Assembly: GCA_031772625.1 (NCBI GenBank)
Contig: CM062810.1
Location: 455,023,731-455,087,730, forward strand
Source: Pinus tabuliformis
Lineage: Eukaryota; Streptophyta; Pinopsida; Pinales; Pinaceae
Length of the DNA: 64,000 nucleotides
Direction: 5' to 3'
Shown: positions 23,154 to 35,680 of the stretch, piece after piece
Numbering within the stretch: the first letter of the stretch is position 1
Layout of the letters: each line of letters begins with the position of its first letter
Position numbers and translations under genes: made by a program
The notes under the pieces: generated by a model
Databases searched by the model: none
What the model saw: the letters and a program-made list of their open reading frames with translations, nothing else
Told to the model about the DNA's origin: nothing

Positions 23154-24155
23154 TCAGAGAGGGGTTGGATTAGCCACACAGAGATCAACTGAAGCATTGG
23201 CATAGGTTCCTTCCACCAACTCTTCTAATGGAAACTCACTGGGGGGCAGGTTTTGAATCAAATCTTCAATAAGATCATACTCGATTTGTGGACGCCCTAT
23301 GGTAGTTTCTACTATACACACTAGTGCGGAGTAGACTTCACCCTCATCTTCCTCCTCCAACCAGAGGGGTAAATCGTGTTCCAGTAGAGGTTGGGCAGGA
23401 GGGTAGACGATTAGCTGCTTGGACATATGCCCTTTCTTGATTGTCATGTTCCTAGCTTAGCAACTGATATAGGCATCTGCAGTAGCCAACCAAGGTCTTC
23501 CCAGGATGAGAGGATACCTAGTGAGCTTTGTCTTTGGTTGGAGAACCAAGAAATTAGCACGGTACTCCCAGGAATCAATAGAGACCATGAAATCATCCAT
23601 AATCCCCTTGGGGGTCACGGTGGAGCAGTCTGCTAACTGCAGTACTGTCGAGGTCTTTCTTCGGGAGCCCTAAAGGTTGAGCTTGAGAATAATGTCCCTG
23701 GTCATCACATTAATGGCAACCACTAGATCGATCAAGGTATGGGGGATTATGGTGCCATTGATGTGGACATCAACTACTGGACTCCCAGGATCCAAATATT
23801 TTAGACAGATTAGCTATCCCAACATCAGGTCATATAGTTATCCTACGACATTGATAGTTGGGGCATCTCTCTTTTCCCTGCTTAGGTGTTTAAAGCACTT
23901 CTCCTTGATCATCTTGTTGTATATGGGCACATCCTTTATGTCTTGGAGAAGGGGGTTTTTTACACATAACTGTTTCAGTTCTCCCAGAAGTTCAGTTTCT
24001 TCTCGGGTCAGTTGTGTGGTTCCAGTTAGTCTCTTAGGAAAGGGTGGGATGACTTTCAGTTCACTTTCCTGTTTCTCTTTTTCATCCTCCTTATGGGGAG
24101 GTTGGATGTCTGGGAGGACCTTCCAAGATCGTAGGTTGATCTCCTGAATCTCCAC
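23154..24155 (-). pseudogene. Element B protease region
   Basis: A linker with LLGELKQLCVKNPLLQDIKDVPIY, matching element C's ELKNVCIKIPLLQAIREIPI, leads to a degraded active site: HTLIDLVVAINVM where C has LIDLGASIKIM, so the Gly-Ala of D-L-G-A-S is lost. The downstream signature YPLILGRPWLATADA is intact. An acidic tail joins RT. Several in-frame stops. Confidence 0.78.
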
Positions 24156-25679
24156 AACATAGGTTGGGGATGATGTCTCTCCAGTTACATGTTGGCCCTA
24201 TCTTTTATTGGGGTTCGAGTTTGGTTGGGCGGGTATTTGGGGTTGCCTTGGAGGAAGAGGTAATGGTTGTGGTTGATCAGGAACTGGAGGCAAAAGACCG
24301 AGAGAAGAGTTTTATTGGGGCCTCCACCCCTGATGAGGTGCATTCCATTGAGGTTGTGACTGAACATGAGAATGAAATGAATGAGCAGCAAGTTGAGTAT
24401 GGTATTGAGATGGATATGACCAAGGAGTGGGTGTGGACCAGGAAGGATGAGCAAGGGGACCCTAAGAAGGTATGTGAGTGGATTGATTGGGGTTGTAATA
24501 ATTCTGGGATGTCCCTTGCATTCCATGCTTGTAAGGTCTGGGTCCATGTGGCCTCCTTTGGTTCATGAAGTAGAGTGGTTCAGTGGCTCCTTCAACGCCT
24601 TGATACATAGCACTAAATTTGGGAAAGGATGGGCACTGATTTGTAGGGAGGTCTGCCTCACAAACAAAACACACCTCTACGGAGTGCAGTGGACACTCAT
24701 TCCTAGGATGTTTTCTAGTGCATTTAGGACAAAAGATGGCCAAAGCCCTCTAAGCTTCCTCTTGCTTCTATTGGATTCGGAAGGTATGTATTTACATGGC
24801 AATGGTCTGTCTCATCTCACTTTTGAGGTCTTCCATTTGATTTGCAAACTTGTTTTTGGATAAGGGGGCACTGGCTAAAAGTTGACTTCCCCTACCTTTT
24901 TTTTGGGCTGCCCCAGAATGGTTTCTAAACATAGTCTTTATGTCATCATAATTTAGCTGGTAGATGTCTTCCCTAGCCAACAAATGGAGGGTATCTAGAA
25001 GGTCTTCAGGGACTCCTCGGAGCAGAACCAGCTTCAGATTTTTGGGGTCAAGTGTGCACCTAACCTTTTTATAACTGAGTTGGAACCTTTCTTCATAGTC
25101 TTCTAAAGATTCATCACTTCCCATGGTCATCCAAAAGATTTCTCCCTTTGTTTCATTTGACCTACAGTAATTCCAGTATTTTTTGTTAAAGGCTTCCTGC
25201 ATCTGAGCCCAAGTTGTGATACTATTTCCAGGTAACCCCATGAACCAGCAGAGTGCTGCATCCTTGAGGGCAGAGGGAAAGAGTTTCAAATTTTTCTCAT
25301 CTTTTGCATAGTCATAGGTTCGACAAAGGATAGAAAACTCAAACAAGAAGGTATCAGGGTCTTCAGTGTTTAATCCATGGAAGTGAGGTAAGGCTGAGGG
25401 ACTTATGTTTTTCATCTTTCTGCCCCCATTGGTCTCTTGAATGGGAAAGGTGCCTTCTATTCTCTCCTCATTTCCTATAATGTTTTTGTGTTCAACCATG
25501 GTCTCGGGAATAATGTTTTCTTGCTCTTCTTCTATTATAGGATCTTCGTATATCTATGGAGGTTCACCTATAGGTTCTTCTGGATCAATGTCACCAAAGA
25601 AGGGAGAAGGGTGACTTAGTGATGTGTTGGAGGTGTTGGGTAGGAATTTTCCTGAATTGTCTCTATTCCTACGAGGCAT
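24156..25679 (-). pseudogene. gag: Element B gag region
   Basis: Starts at an ATG with first base 25679 (MPRRNRDNSGK), chosen because the frame stays aligned with the capsid domain apart from one TAG after GEPP. The capsid domain (25430-24990) has FLFEFSILCRTYDY, LKDAALCWFMGL and MQEAFNKKYW, as in element C. After three stops (near 24790-24745) come a complete CX2CX3HX4C knuckle (about 24731-24693) and a second, degraded one whose His is Leu (CFVCEADLPTNQC). The Pro/Gln-rich tail to 24185 is in the same general frame with changes. Unlike C it has no RGG-like stretch. Confidence 0.82.
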
Positions 25680-26057
25680 GAAAGAGAATCCCTTTTATTA
25701 GGATTTTTGTGGTTCTTTTTCTGCTTGTACTTGCAAAACTGAAATTGACTGAACAACAAATTGCAACTAACTACAATAAACCTTGCTGAAATGAAAATTG
25801 CAAAATTGAAATGAAAGCGGGAAATGACTAATCTATGTTGTTGAATTGAAATTGCAGAATTGAAGTGAAAGCAAGAAATGTCTAGTCTATGCTTGCTGAA
25901 ATGAAATGAAAGCAATAAATTTCTAATATAGTTTTGCGGAAATGAAATTGCAGAATGGAAATGAAACAACTACTCTACTCTTGTTGAAATAAACTACTTA
26001 GCATAATGTTGTAGTAGAAAATAGAAGAAAAGCAGTAATCACAAATACTCTGACACT
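25680..26057 (-). other. Element B 5' leader
   Basis: Non-coding, AT-rich. It contains a three- to fourfold degenerate repeat built on TTGCTGAAATGAAATTGCAGAATTG-like words (25780-25990). Confidence 0.6.
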
Positions 26058-26075
26058 TCCCTGGCAATGGAGCCA
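26058..26075 (-). other. Primer binding site of element B (tRNA-Asp type, decayed)
   Basis: TGGCTCCATTGCCAGGGA on the minus strand matches the tRNA-Asp complement at 15 of 18 positions (changes at 5, 8 and 14). It shares the position-14 A with element C's site. It begins six bases inside the 5' LTR boundary. Confidence 0.82.
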
Positions 26076-26081
26076 AAAAGA

Positions 26082-28173
26082 TGGTGGGCTCCAGTATTGT
26101 AGCAATGGTTCTGCAACTCTTGGGACTCCCTTCTTTACTTTTATCAACCTGGTAGTTCGTAACAAACTTGGAAGCGACGATGTTGTATGCACAATTACTA
26201 GCTCTTACTGCAGGTTGTCACTTGATCAGCTAGCACAAGTTCGCTAGGAGCTCAAGCCAACTTCTATGATTTCTCATACTAACATTTTAATCGTGATGGA
26301 ATAAAGCTAATCTCAAAAGGGCTATTCTACTTTCAGAAAGAAGATGAAAGCTGAAAGGAAACGCAAACCCTAGCAAACACTAGTTTTACCCATTAACACT
26401 ACCTTTGCAAGAAAAAGAGAGGAAACTACTGAAATGGATGCCATGGACTACTTTCAATATTAAATGCATGTACTTAAGCTATTTCTAAAGGAAAAAGTGG
26501 AAGAGCCATGTTTTTGTATTTTTGAGCAATTTTATGCAACGTTATTATGGTTGTGTTTTAACTTATTTGACTGTGTAGATGTTTTGTGGCAAAAGGAGGT
26601 GGGTTTGGCTGTTGCAGATGACAGGGAAGGTGTTGAGAGGACCTAAGGAGTCCCTATCACCCTTCTAGAGAATTCCATGGTGATCATGTCTCGAAAAATT
26701 TCTCGCATGAACTTCTACAGGAAGTCTACAAGGGATCTACAGGAAGTTCTACAAGAGCAGGCTGAAAGTGATTTTTGAAGGTTTGGATAAGGCAAAATGG
26801 TGGCAAAGTGCAAATGAAGGATGGATAGAGATGTGAAGGGGTCTAGGACATTGTAAATGAAGCTTAGGAGTGAATAATATGGTTGGAGTTGTTCAAAGGT
26901 GAAGGAAGTGATTTTGCACAAAACTTAGAAATTAGAGCTATTTGGGAATGTGTGGCTGAATGAGTATTGAAAACCTTGAGAAAGATACTAGAGAAGGTTT
27001 TATTATGGAGGAAGGATAGGTTGGAGTGCCTTACAAGTTCTCTACACACTTCTATTCAAAATTGACCTAAGCAAAAACTATGAAAATAGAGTTTTACTTA
27101 TTTTTTACCTAATTCTGACGTAGAAAACAGAAAAGTTTTGAACAGAACTTGATGGAAAGGAAGTTATGCAATAAAGCTATGGAAACTAAGTAAGAAAAGA
27201 TCTAAGCATGAAAATATAACTAGTATCATCTTTTCCAACTCGAAATCTAACACTAGCAATTGCGTTGGAAAGGAAAAACAATGTTTTTGTGGCAGCAAGA
27301 GTGGATTTTTCTCAATTCATGGTCCCATGGAGGGAGAGAGGAGATAAAGGACTGCGTGGTAGCCTTTTTGTGGATCTTTTCTATCACCAAACTATCAAGT
27401 CAACCTGAAGCAAAAACAACTATCTTAATCATCAAAAACAACCTAAGTAACAAAGCAAGATTTAACCTAAGTAACAGAAATTATTCTATGAATGCAAGAG
27501 AAAAACATATATAAATACAAGAAGGAGGTACTAAGCACTTGGGTTGGACCCAACCCCAAGAGCTACAACCCCCTTAGAAAGATCATTTCTGTTTCAAGGC
27601 TAAATTCATCTTTATGATCAAAAAATAATAGTCATGTTACAAAACTGTTTACAGAAAGAGCTCGAAAATGAGCTGAATGCAGAGCTCCACTAAGTGCGAA
27701 AATAAAATGTTCAATAGCTAACCTACTGAGGCTTGAGGCCTTCTTATTTATACAATTTTGGGACCCCAATAGTCCTCCTAAACTTTACGAACTTAGTTTC
27801 CAAAACTTGCAGATAACAGCCACTTCAATAGACCTGCTCGGCTACCCTTGAAATCTTCTTTTGTGGGTTGTTGAACTCCGAGCTATTTGTGGAGAACTCA
27901 AGGAAGGGATCATTTAGTGCATGAAACACCCCTCCTGTAAATCCTCAGCCTTTTTCCTTCAAATTGGCTACCAATCTGCTTCATAAATGATTGATCTTGG
28001 TCCAAAAATTTGCAATAAGCATGTATTAGACTTTGTGGTAAAATGACTATCCCCATTCACTCAATTAACATAAATATATTCAAAATCATGCATAAAACTA
28101 TGGAGAATGGTGGATTAAATGAGAATAATAGGCAAAATGAGCCCATAAAGTTACCCATTTCTGGGGCTCATCA
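26082..28173 (-). repeat. Element B 5' LTR
   Basis: 2092 bp, matching 763-2865. It shares the degenerate TCTACAGGAAGT tandem (26710-26757). The GTAGG duplication follows at 28174-28178. Confidence 0.93.
27745..27752 (-). promoter_or_regulatory. TATA box of element B 5' LTR
   Basis: TATAAATA on the minus strand at the same place as 2426-2433 in the 3' LTR. In this LTR it would drive the genomic RNA of B. Confidence 0.6.
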
Positions 28174-28178
28174 GTAGG

Positions 28179-28383
28179 CTCTAGAAAGACTCGAAGTCAA
28201 TTGGATTGGCTTGAGACTCAGTCCGCCACTGCTTTTAGGAATGTTGGAAGGAAGGAAAGAAGAAGAAGAAGAGGAATAAAGAAAGTAATGGAAATAGATA
28301 GAGACGAAGGTAGGATTTTTATTCATAGGAAGAGGAAACTACAACAGAAGCATGGGGTGCCAGGGAGGCCACTAGAGCAATGA
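28179..28383 (+). pseudogene. Element A ORF3, final segment
   Basis: Resumes the ORF3 protein interrupted by element B: Q-L-D-W-L, then a strongly basic patch (RKERRRRRGIKK), ending at TGA 28381-28383. Further on, the phrase LLRG*ATLSVGG just before the polypurine tract matches the same non-coding end in B, which fixes the alignment. Conserved basic ends could bind nucleic acid; that is a guess. Confidence 0.6.
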
Positions 28384-28429
28384 AAGACATGGATAAAGAT
28401 TAAGTTGCTAAGAGGATGAGCAACACTTT

Positions 28430-28443
28430 CAGTAGGGGGTTGA
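28430..28443 (+). other. Polypurine tract of element A
   Basis: CAGTAGGGGGTTGA directly before the 3' LTR start TGATGAACC, as in element B (CAGTAGGGGGTGA). Confidence 0.8.
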
Positions 28444-28970
28444 TGATGAACCTCATCATTGGGTAACTATATGGACCCTAATACACTTCCAAGCTTACTA
28501 AAATAAACTCTTGTCATAATTCCTTACATGTTTTAATTGTATTTCGCTTAATGAGATGAGTAAAAGTAAGATGTTATGTCTAGTGTCTAATGTGAATTGA
28601 ATGTAGGTTTTTGGGAGAAAATCATCAATTTTTTTTCTAATTAAGGTGCAGGAACTCAAACGAGACAAGAAGGAGAGATTATAGGAGATGTATCTTCCTC
28701 ATTAAATCCTCACTCATTCGAATATCCCTCAATCAAATCGCACTAGATCAGAGTTGCAAGCAATTGAATCATTGAGATCATTGGAAGCCAAGGGACTGGT
28801 TGTTAAGAACTAGTTCATCTTGGGTTTGGAATTGAAGCATCCATAGATTTAAGGAAGTCGTTGGATACTTTAGTTGTATAAATAAGGATGCATTTAACCT
28901 CATTAGTATTTAGATTTTTTATGTAAGATCACTAAGCATTTTCGAGTAAAAGGATTGTTGTAAAACACTG
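28444..28970 (+). repeat. Element A 3' LTR, segment 1
   Basis: Begins TGATGAACCTC and continues GGGTAACTATATGG, alignable with the start of B's LTR (TGATGAGCCCC, GGGTAACTTTATGG). Cut at CACTG (28966-28970) by element D. Its TATAAATA lies at 28877-28884. Confidence 0.8.
28877..28884 (+). promoter_or_regulatory. TATA box of element A 3' LTR
   Basis: TATAAATA followed by AAGGATGC, in the same orientation as the element and related to the B LTR TATA box. Element D has inserted 86 bp downstream, so any transcript started here would run into D from its 3' side. Confidence 0.55.
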
Positions 28971-30011
28971 TGTTATCGGGAAAACTAGTGTCTATTCAGA
29001 ACTGCTAGTCCCACTAAGAGGGGTAGATATCTTAGAAACAAACAAATTAAAGTCACTTGTGTTTTCCTTTACAAGAGATAGATGAGAAAGAAGCAGAGAG
29101 TACCAACCTTAGTCTTTCGCTTGGCTCCTTGCTTATTTTCTTTCCCCTTTGACAGAATCTTGCAACTCCTTCCCTACTTGTCCCGCTTCAAAGAGCACAT
29201 GTAGAGTCACAACGGCATAATACCATAAAAGCATAGAGATCTATCACTTTAAACAATATAGGATCATATATATATTGACCATACGAATGCATATATCAAC
29301 ACAATATTCATAGATACACAATAATATGAAGGAAAAATCAAATAGCTTTATTGATAGAAGTAGTAGAAGAGAGGATTACAACCACTTGGTCTGACCTAGC
29401 GCCATCCTGATAGCTTGAAAGCCCTCTTCACCTCATACAAATAAAGATCACCCAACAATGTCTTCAAAGGGAAACCAACAGTGCTTCTTTGCAAATTACC
29501 AAATTCCAACCTCTGGATCTCTGGGATGAGGGATCCATATATAGATGTTTGCAGAGGGGTGAGTTAGCTTCTAGGATTTTGATTAGTGTCATCTATCTGA
29601 TAGTCCTTGGTTCCACTCAAATATTGCATGATCTCTTACTCTTCCTTGGGCGAATTTAGGGAGGCAAGTGTCAAATGAGCAGCTTCTAGAAGATTCTCAG
29701 GGTCTCCACTTAGCAAACTACTTGTGCCATTTGTATGCTCTCGCTCATCACACCCTACAGAAGGGATTTCTAGTATGCATCACACTTTTTTCATGTGGTA
29801 GGTGAGATGCATTGCACCCTTAGTACTGGGCAGTCTGTATGGTCCTTCTTTGACAAGTTCTGAGTAGTTTTTCATGGAGAACTTTTGGGAGATGATGTAA
29901 TCAACTGACCTTGCTCCTTTAGGGTATGAAACAACATTTTTAGGGACTTAGAATCCCTTGGTTTATGGACATATGTGATTGGGGTTGCAGTGCCCAAATA
30001 TGTCTATAACA
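28971..30011 (-). repeat. Element D 3' LTR
   Basis: 1041 bp. It contains a palindromic stem (ATGCATC.CAC / GTG.GATGCAT) at 29775-29812 that recurs in the leader, and a TATA-like CTATATATGG on the minus strand at 29535-29544. Confidence 0.92.
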
Positions 30012-30026
30012 GTTGCCCCCTAAAGT
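30012..30026 (-). other. Polypurine tract of element D
   Basis: ACTTTAGGGGGCAAC on the minus strand, abutting the LTR. The counterpart in element E is at 39174. Confidence 0.8.
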
Positions 30027-32373
30027 ATGAGGTCGTAAATATTTTTGATGTCAGGTGAAATGATTTATAATGAGGATCCGAGGATTTTTGAACTGGAAGG
30101 TGCCTGTAATAAGATACAATACAATACATTATCTTCATAATATTTCATGATCTAGCTGAGGCAGGCATTCCCATGCTCAACTTGATAAATTCATTTTCAT
30201 GTACATAGGATAGACAACTATTTGTGTGCAGACTGATGATTCTAGTAGAGCCATCGTCCCTTAGTTTGGATGATTATCTATGAAGCAATGATGTACATTC
30301 GATGTCTTTATTTTCCTAAATATATCGCAGCCCGGATGGATGAAAATAGATCCGGGGTCTTCAAAACTCGTTCAATATTCACCCGAAACTACAAGTTGAT
30401 CCATGTGAAAAGATGTTCTGATGTCGAACATGGAAAGAAATCGCCTGATTACCAGCCAAAATTGTAAGTTGTTAACAGGCGCGAGAGGAATCATCGATGA
30501 TGATGATGACCCTCAAGGTACTGCAGTAGAATTCACATGGTGTGAATACATGAGTCGATGTTGAACACCAAACAGAATCTTTTGGTCGAAGGCCATTAAT
30601 GTAAACATGTCGTTGAAAGTGAGAAACTTTCCCTTGAGGCATGCAAGCTTCAAAGTACTGAAAGGGTTGTTCCTAGGTCGATTTCTTGGATAATGAGCTG
30701 ATGTCGACAAGAAGTGATCGATCATAGGAGGGCATTAATGAATCCCACATCTACGACATGGAATGGAGAAAATGATTTTGTGGAGGTGAAAACGATCTGA
30801 TGATACAAGGTTAAGGGTGGCAGTCATGAAAGAATGAAGCATGAAGGTATTGCAGCAGATGAGACACAAGCTGGGTTGGTGAATTCTCTGAGCGACTTCT
30901 CTTGAATATATCGGCGACACTAAAATGGATTGGTAGTGTTAACCCCAAAAATGGATGGTACAGTGGACCAATGGTGATATGACCAGTGAACGGAATAACC
31001 CAACCTGACTCAATCATGGTGATGGAGTGAAAGTGTCATGTTGAAGAGCGACCTGCTACCAATAAAGTTTCTTCAAGTTTTCTTCCCAATTTTCCCCAGT
31101 CATTTTTTACCAGTACCTCTTTATTTTTGTCAATCTTGAGGAGGATAACATATGCTTGTTCTATAATTTTCCCTTCGGGCAAACCCGTAGCTATGTTTTA
31201 ATGAGCCTAGTGACAGTGAAACTCGCTCTTGTATGAATGGACAAGTTTGTCACTATTGTTTTAATGAGTTTAACGACAAGGATAAATTGGTCCTTTTTAA
31301 TTTTTAGACAGTCTGAAAAGAGACAGAAAGGAAACTCCAATATTCCTTTTTCGTAGTATAATCCCTTAAGTCCGAAAAAGTATAAAATAATGCAAAAGGA
31401 ATGAATTTTCGATATTTTTAACGAGCTGAACAAGAGAAATGCTCGATCTTTTTGTGTAATAATCCCTTAGGTCTAAAAATATTAAAATCTAGAGGAGGGA
31501 TGGTGCTTCCAATCACTTTAATGAGCTGGAGAGGCCAATTGCTCGACAATCTTTTCATATTTTACGAGTCAGATGAAAAGAGCTTGAAGGAGACTCGGTT
31601 TTTAGGAACGAGTGATATTTTCGGGTAGCAGCTGGTTCCAGGTGAGGGTTGGAACTTTCTAATCATGGCAGTGTTAAGAAAATGGATAACAGAATCACTC
31701 ATCACAACTGTTCCTCAAAAATGGTAAACAATCAAATGGAGGCATATGATTGGCTAAAACAGAGTGGAGGTGATAGTAAGAACACGACCAAGGCTTAAAA
31801 GCTGATGATAATGCATTCACAATGGTTATTTACTGGAGGTGGGTTCATTTTTTAGTGAGCTTAAACTCTGGTGGAACATATGCTCGTTGCTAGGTTTAAT
31901 TTTTAACGAGCTTGAACTTTGCATAAAACTGCTCGTTCCGGTCGTATAATAAGGATGTCTCATCGATAGGTTAATTTTTTAAGGAGCTTGCACCATTAGA
32001 AATTTTGCTCCGACTCCTTTTATTATGTAAGATAGGAATGACCAATCCTATGAGTTTAAACGGTTAAGAATCTACAAACTAGGAAAATAAATGGTCACTT
32101 TTCACTTTCATGCAAAAATGTTTGTATGCCCCTAGGTATAGCGAAGTATAGTTTCCAGGTTACCCTTTAATTTGCAGACAAAACATTTGTTCTGTCGGGA
32201 AAGGTATACCTTCTAACGGAGGTATATTATTCTGCTCTAATCCAATTTTCCTAAATGGATGGGTGTCTGAGACCAGTCATATATCCTCCAGGAAAACCTA
32301 CCCTATACCTGAAGTTTTCCTGCCCAAGCAGACCAGGGTGCATGCCCCCTGGGTTTCAGTCACAACCACCGAA
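30027..32373 (-). other. Element D 3' non-coding region with hairpin array
   Basis: No coding sequence and no pol remnants. Between 31190 and 32015 short inverted repeats follow one another, mostly with arms of the form ACGAG(C/T) and (G/A)CTCGT after a T-run. Clear stems: CGAGC 31422-31426 with GCTCG 31441-31445; ACGAGTC 31564-31570 with GACTCG 31592-31597; AACGAGC 31905-31911 with GCTCGTT 31931-31937; GGAGC 31983-31987 with GCTCC 32007-32011. The block from 30027 to 31140 shows nothing I can name. Confidence 0.75.
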
Positions 32374-33938
32374 TCACTCGCGCTCATCAGGTGGACGGAC
32401 TGGAGATTTATGAGACATTCCTTGCACAAAAAGACCTACTAGGGATGGCTTTTGACTATTAGTTATGTGTGAACCAGAGAATGAAAGCTGGTCTACGAGC
32501 TGGACCACTCTGCTTTCATGCAGAAAACACATCACTCAGAAGAGTGAGGAAACAATAGCTCCCATGCTATAAATGTAGTCACACCCAAGGAGTAGATTGT
32601 AATCTAAAGTTCCTTGGACTACCATTATGTTCAAATACATGATTTTCCTTCTCAAAGTTATAGGAAAATTTGGAAGGATCCCTAACGGTCGACTACTTCC
32701 TTTATCGAAGCCTGTCAGATTTCGCATCTCAGGAAAAAGCGACGGCGAACCAAGCATTTTCCAAGAAGTTGAGGAAAGGATACTCTAGAAGCCCCTTCAT
32801 CTATGATGGTACCAACCGTGACCATTCGGTAAGTTTGCACTATGATTCAGAATGGTACATTAGATGGTAAACGGGGTCTGCCTAGTAGATTCCAATTGAG
32901 GGAGACAACTAGGTTGCTTGGAGGTGGCACCAAATAAACGGCCAGATACATCTCTGAAAAAATTCCTTCCTATAGTAAAGGAATGGTTAGATTGGCCCCT
33001 TGTTCATCAGAGTCTATGTTTACGAAAAGAATTTGAACGATGTTGTTCTCATTCTCTTTGGTAACTGTATCATCTAAAGGTAGATCCTCTGAAGACAAGA
33101 TGGGGTCAACTATCGTCTTGACCTGTTGACTTTGATCTAATGTGGAATCTGAGGGTTCTTCTTCAATGATAGGTGCTTCGACCAAAAACAAAGGTGCGTC
33201 AGTCGGATTTTCAACTAGCAATGGACTCAGTAAGAGTTTCTTGTATCCAGGAGGGAGTTGCTTCGGTGATGCAAGACAATTATCCAAGCCTCTTTTGGCT
33301 TCGTCCAGGAAGGGACAACGGTGGAGTGCATGATCACCTTCACACAGTCTGCAAGGAAATTTATATTTTCCTTTCTGTCTGGTGACTTCATTTTCACTAG
33401 TTGATGGTGTACTATCAACATGATCGTCAAAGGTTGACGACACCGGATTGTGCAAGCAGGGGGACCAGTCCCTTAAGATCCGTGGAATGCAAGGACAATC
33501 TTGATGATAGTGGTCTCCTTTGCATATGACACATGGAGATTTAGGTTTGGATGGTGAAGTGTGTGGATTTTTGCTAGACGAGGTACAATTGTCCCTTTTT
33601 GTCGTTGGCTCCTTCTTCTTCTTCTCCTTCCCTTTCTTCTTCTTCTCAGTTACTTGGTTTTTAGCTTTACTATCTTCACCAAGTGAAGAGGAAGAAGGAG
33701 AGGGAGAAATAAATGAAGTAGAAGGTTGGGGGGTAACCTTAGTATCATCTAGTTGCTAGTTTGATTGCTCAGGAATCATGGTGCTTTGAACGACAGAGGT
33801 CGAGAAAAGCCATATTGGCAGGCCAATTGTCAGTCTTGGAAGGGAGAATGTGGCCATATGAGGTGCACCAACATCTCCCCAAGAGGAGAAAGGACTAGGA
33901 TTTCCCCCAAGGGGAAATCCTTGGTTGGTGGACTCGAT
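32374..33938 (-). pseudogene. Element D single ORF: zinc knuckles plus retropepsin-like domain
   Basis: Aligned with element E, it starts at 33938, where E's ATG is ATC here, and stops at a shared TGA (after DERE; E has DECE). In order: a 60-residue N-terminus, a Lys-rich run, two CX2CX3HX4C knuckles (CVICKGDHYHQDC and CRLCEGDHALHRC, both complete), an acidic linker, and a retropepsin-like domain with IIDEGAS (32787-32801) and YNLLLGCDYI. A one-base loss right after DEGAS and several stops break it. No capsid domain is seen. It may bind the element's RNA; autonomous Tat relatives would have to supply RT and integrase (inference). Confidence 0.75.
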
Positions 33939-35659
33939 TTTCTCAACTTAAGATCAATGAGGGAACAATGACATTATTCCGATTAAAATAAAATTTAGAC
34001 ACTTTGACACAACTTGCTTCAATTTTTAAGATTCGAGAAAAAGCTAAAGATGACTCTATTCACCTTTGATTTTTAATGAGCATGAAGTGACAAGTGCTGA
34101 GATGGACCTTTTCCTTTAAGGAGTCTGAAAAGGAATGAAAGAGAATACTCTACAAATCTAGACAGAGGGATTACCAAACCAATCGCAAAACTGCAGAATA
34201 ATTTTTACGGTACGATAGTCAATCTTCCCAAATGTTGTGTTCAGTGCATTGCGATTGATAGGGTCGAAGACATGGCTTCCTAAGGATAAAGGATATAGCC
34301 TATTGTGGTCTCCCAGTATATACTCGATGGTACATGGGAGCACAAGTTCATACTAGCACTTGTAATCTCAAAGAGGAGGAATCACCCAACCTACGATGAA
34401 AGCGACAGTTACCAGGCTTTACGACGACGGAATATGTCTCTAGCCTAGACTTCTAGATGTTCTGCATTAGGTTCCAAAGCATTTTTATGTTCATTGAATT
34501 TATTTTATAGTAGATTTTTCTTAAGAAGTTTGCCTTTAAGGTTCACCGCGTGATGTAGATATACAACTCCTAAATATGCAATCTAAGATGATAAACAGTC
34601 GTTTACTCTTCTTTTTGCAATGAAAATCTTAGATACTAAGGAAAGAGAAGCGAAATCCTTTCAACATAGAGTCGAGAGCACACACTAGATGCACTGTCCT
34701 AAATCAAAATCAACAAGCAGTCTAAATGCAAATGCACATGCATGTATTTGTTTTTCGCTTTCTTAATGTGTGAATGACAAAAAGAATGCTAGGTACAAAT
34801 TTGAATTATTTCTTCTTTCAAAGCAATAGTACTAACGATTTTCTTTTCAAAAAACGATAGGAAGGCAAGATGAGACTTTGTGATTTTGAATTGAAAACTA
34901 CTTTCGACACTTGAAATACTATAAATTCGAATACAATACAAGAGTAACAACATAATTGCCTATCAAAAAGAGGACGATTATTTTCTTTGACTAAAAAAAA
35001 CACTTGTGACACTTTCAAATCAAAAGACGAAAGTTCGATTAAGCTACTATTTTGTAAAGGAGAACTGTAAATGCAGAAAAATACATAAAAACATTCACAA
35101 TTCTTTGTACAATGGAGGCTGGATGATGCAAAGGAAGTGGGTTTCAACAGTGGTCTACTAATCACACACAACAAAACTCTTGAATAACGCTGAAGACAGT
35201 GAAGAAAAAACCAAAATATAGAGGCATAAATAGTCTTACCTGATCATCGCACCTGTAACACAGGGAAATACGGATGCATCCCACTTACTGCACACGAGAG
35301 GTGCGATGCATCCAGTCTGCCAAAAGGAGACAGTGCAATGGTCGAGGAACGAGACTTTAACTTGGTTTTTGGTCGTAATTTGCAGCTTAGTTCAGGGATT
35401 TAGGCTGAGCTAGTCATAGTCAGTAACTACAAAGTATAGGGGCTGATCTAATGAGGTTACTTGAGCTATCTCTAGGGCACTTAGAATGTTTGCAAGTCAA
35501 TTGTTTAGTTCATAAAAAAACTCGAAGATTGACTGAAGTACTGTTGATCTACTTTGCACTTGCATAGCAAATGCAATTCGAATGCTAGTTGGATTAACTT
35601 CAGGCTCCATCTGTGGTTTATGAATCAAACAAATAGCGACAAGCAATCAAACTATTCGC
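33939..35659 (-). other. Element D 5' leader
   Basis: 1.7 kb, non-coding. Near the ORF it holds more hairpins, e.g. TTCCTTT 34111-34117 with AAAGGAA 34128-34134. Nearer the primer site lies a long stem, GGATGCATC 35272-35280 with GATGCATCC 35305-35313, extended inward by CAC/GTG after one mismatch. The rest is AT-rich and featureless. Confidence 0.7.
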
Positions 35660-35677
35660 TCCCCACTGGAGTCACCA
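35660..35677 (-). other. Primer binding site of element D (tRNA-Arg type)
   Basis: TGGTGACTCCAGTGGGGA on the minus strand, three bases inside the 5' LTR, matches the complement of the tRNA-Arg(ACG) 3' end at 15 of 18 positions. Tat/Ogre elements are known to use tRNA-Arg. Confidence 0.75.
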
Positions 35678-35680
35678 TTT

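Larger units (their letters stand above)
763..28173 (-). mobile_element. Element B: Athila-like Ty3/gypsy retrotransposon, complete but decayed, host of element C
   Basis: LTRs at 763-2865 (3') and 26082-28173 (5') both start TGGTGGGCTC and end GGCTCATCA in plus-strand reading and are flanked by a perfect GTAGG duplication (758-762 and 28174-28178). Inside, on the minus strand, come primer site, gag, protease, RT, RNase H, integrase, a 2.2 kb spacer, ORF3 and polypurine tract. Element C plus one copy of its GAAGT duplication (12,467 bp) interrupts the spacer; without it B is about 14.9 kb. The LTRs differ at roughly one base in ten over the first 110 bp by eye. Gag-pol and ORF3 carry stops and frameshifts, so the copy is dead. 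Confidence 0.93.

Noticed and set aside
23677..24863. Plus-strand open frames of 130-156 codons
   Set aside because: Opposite strand of B gag and protease, which show capsid and ILGRPWL motifs.
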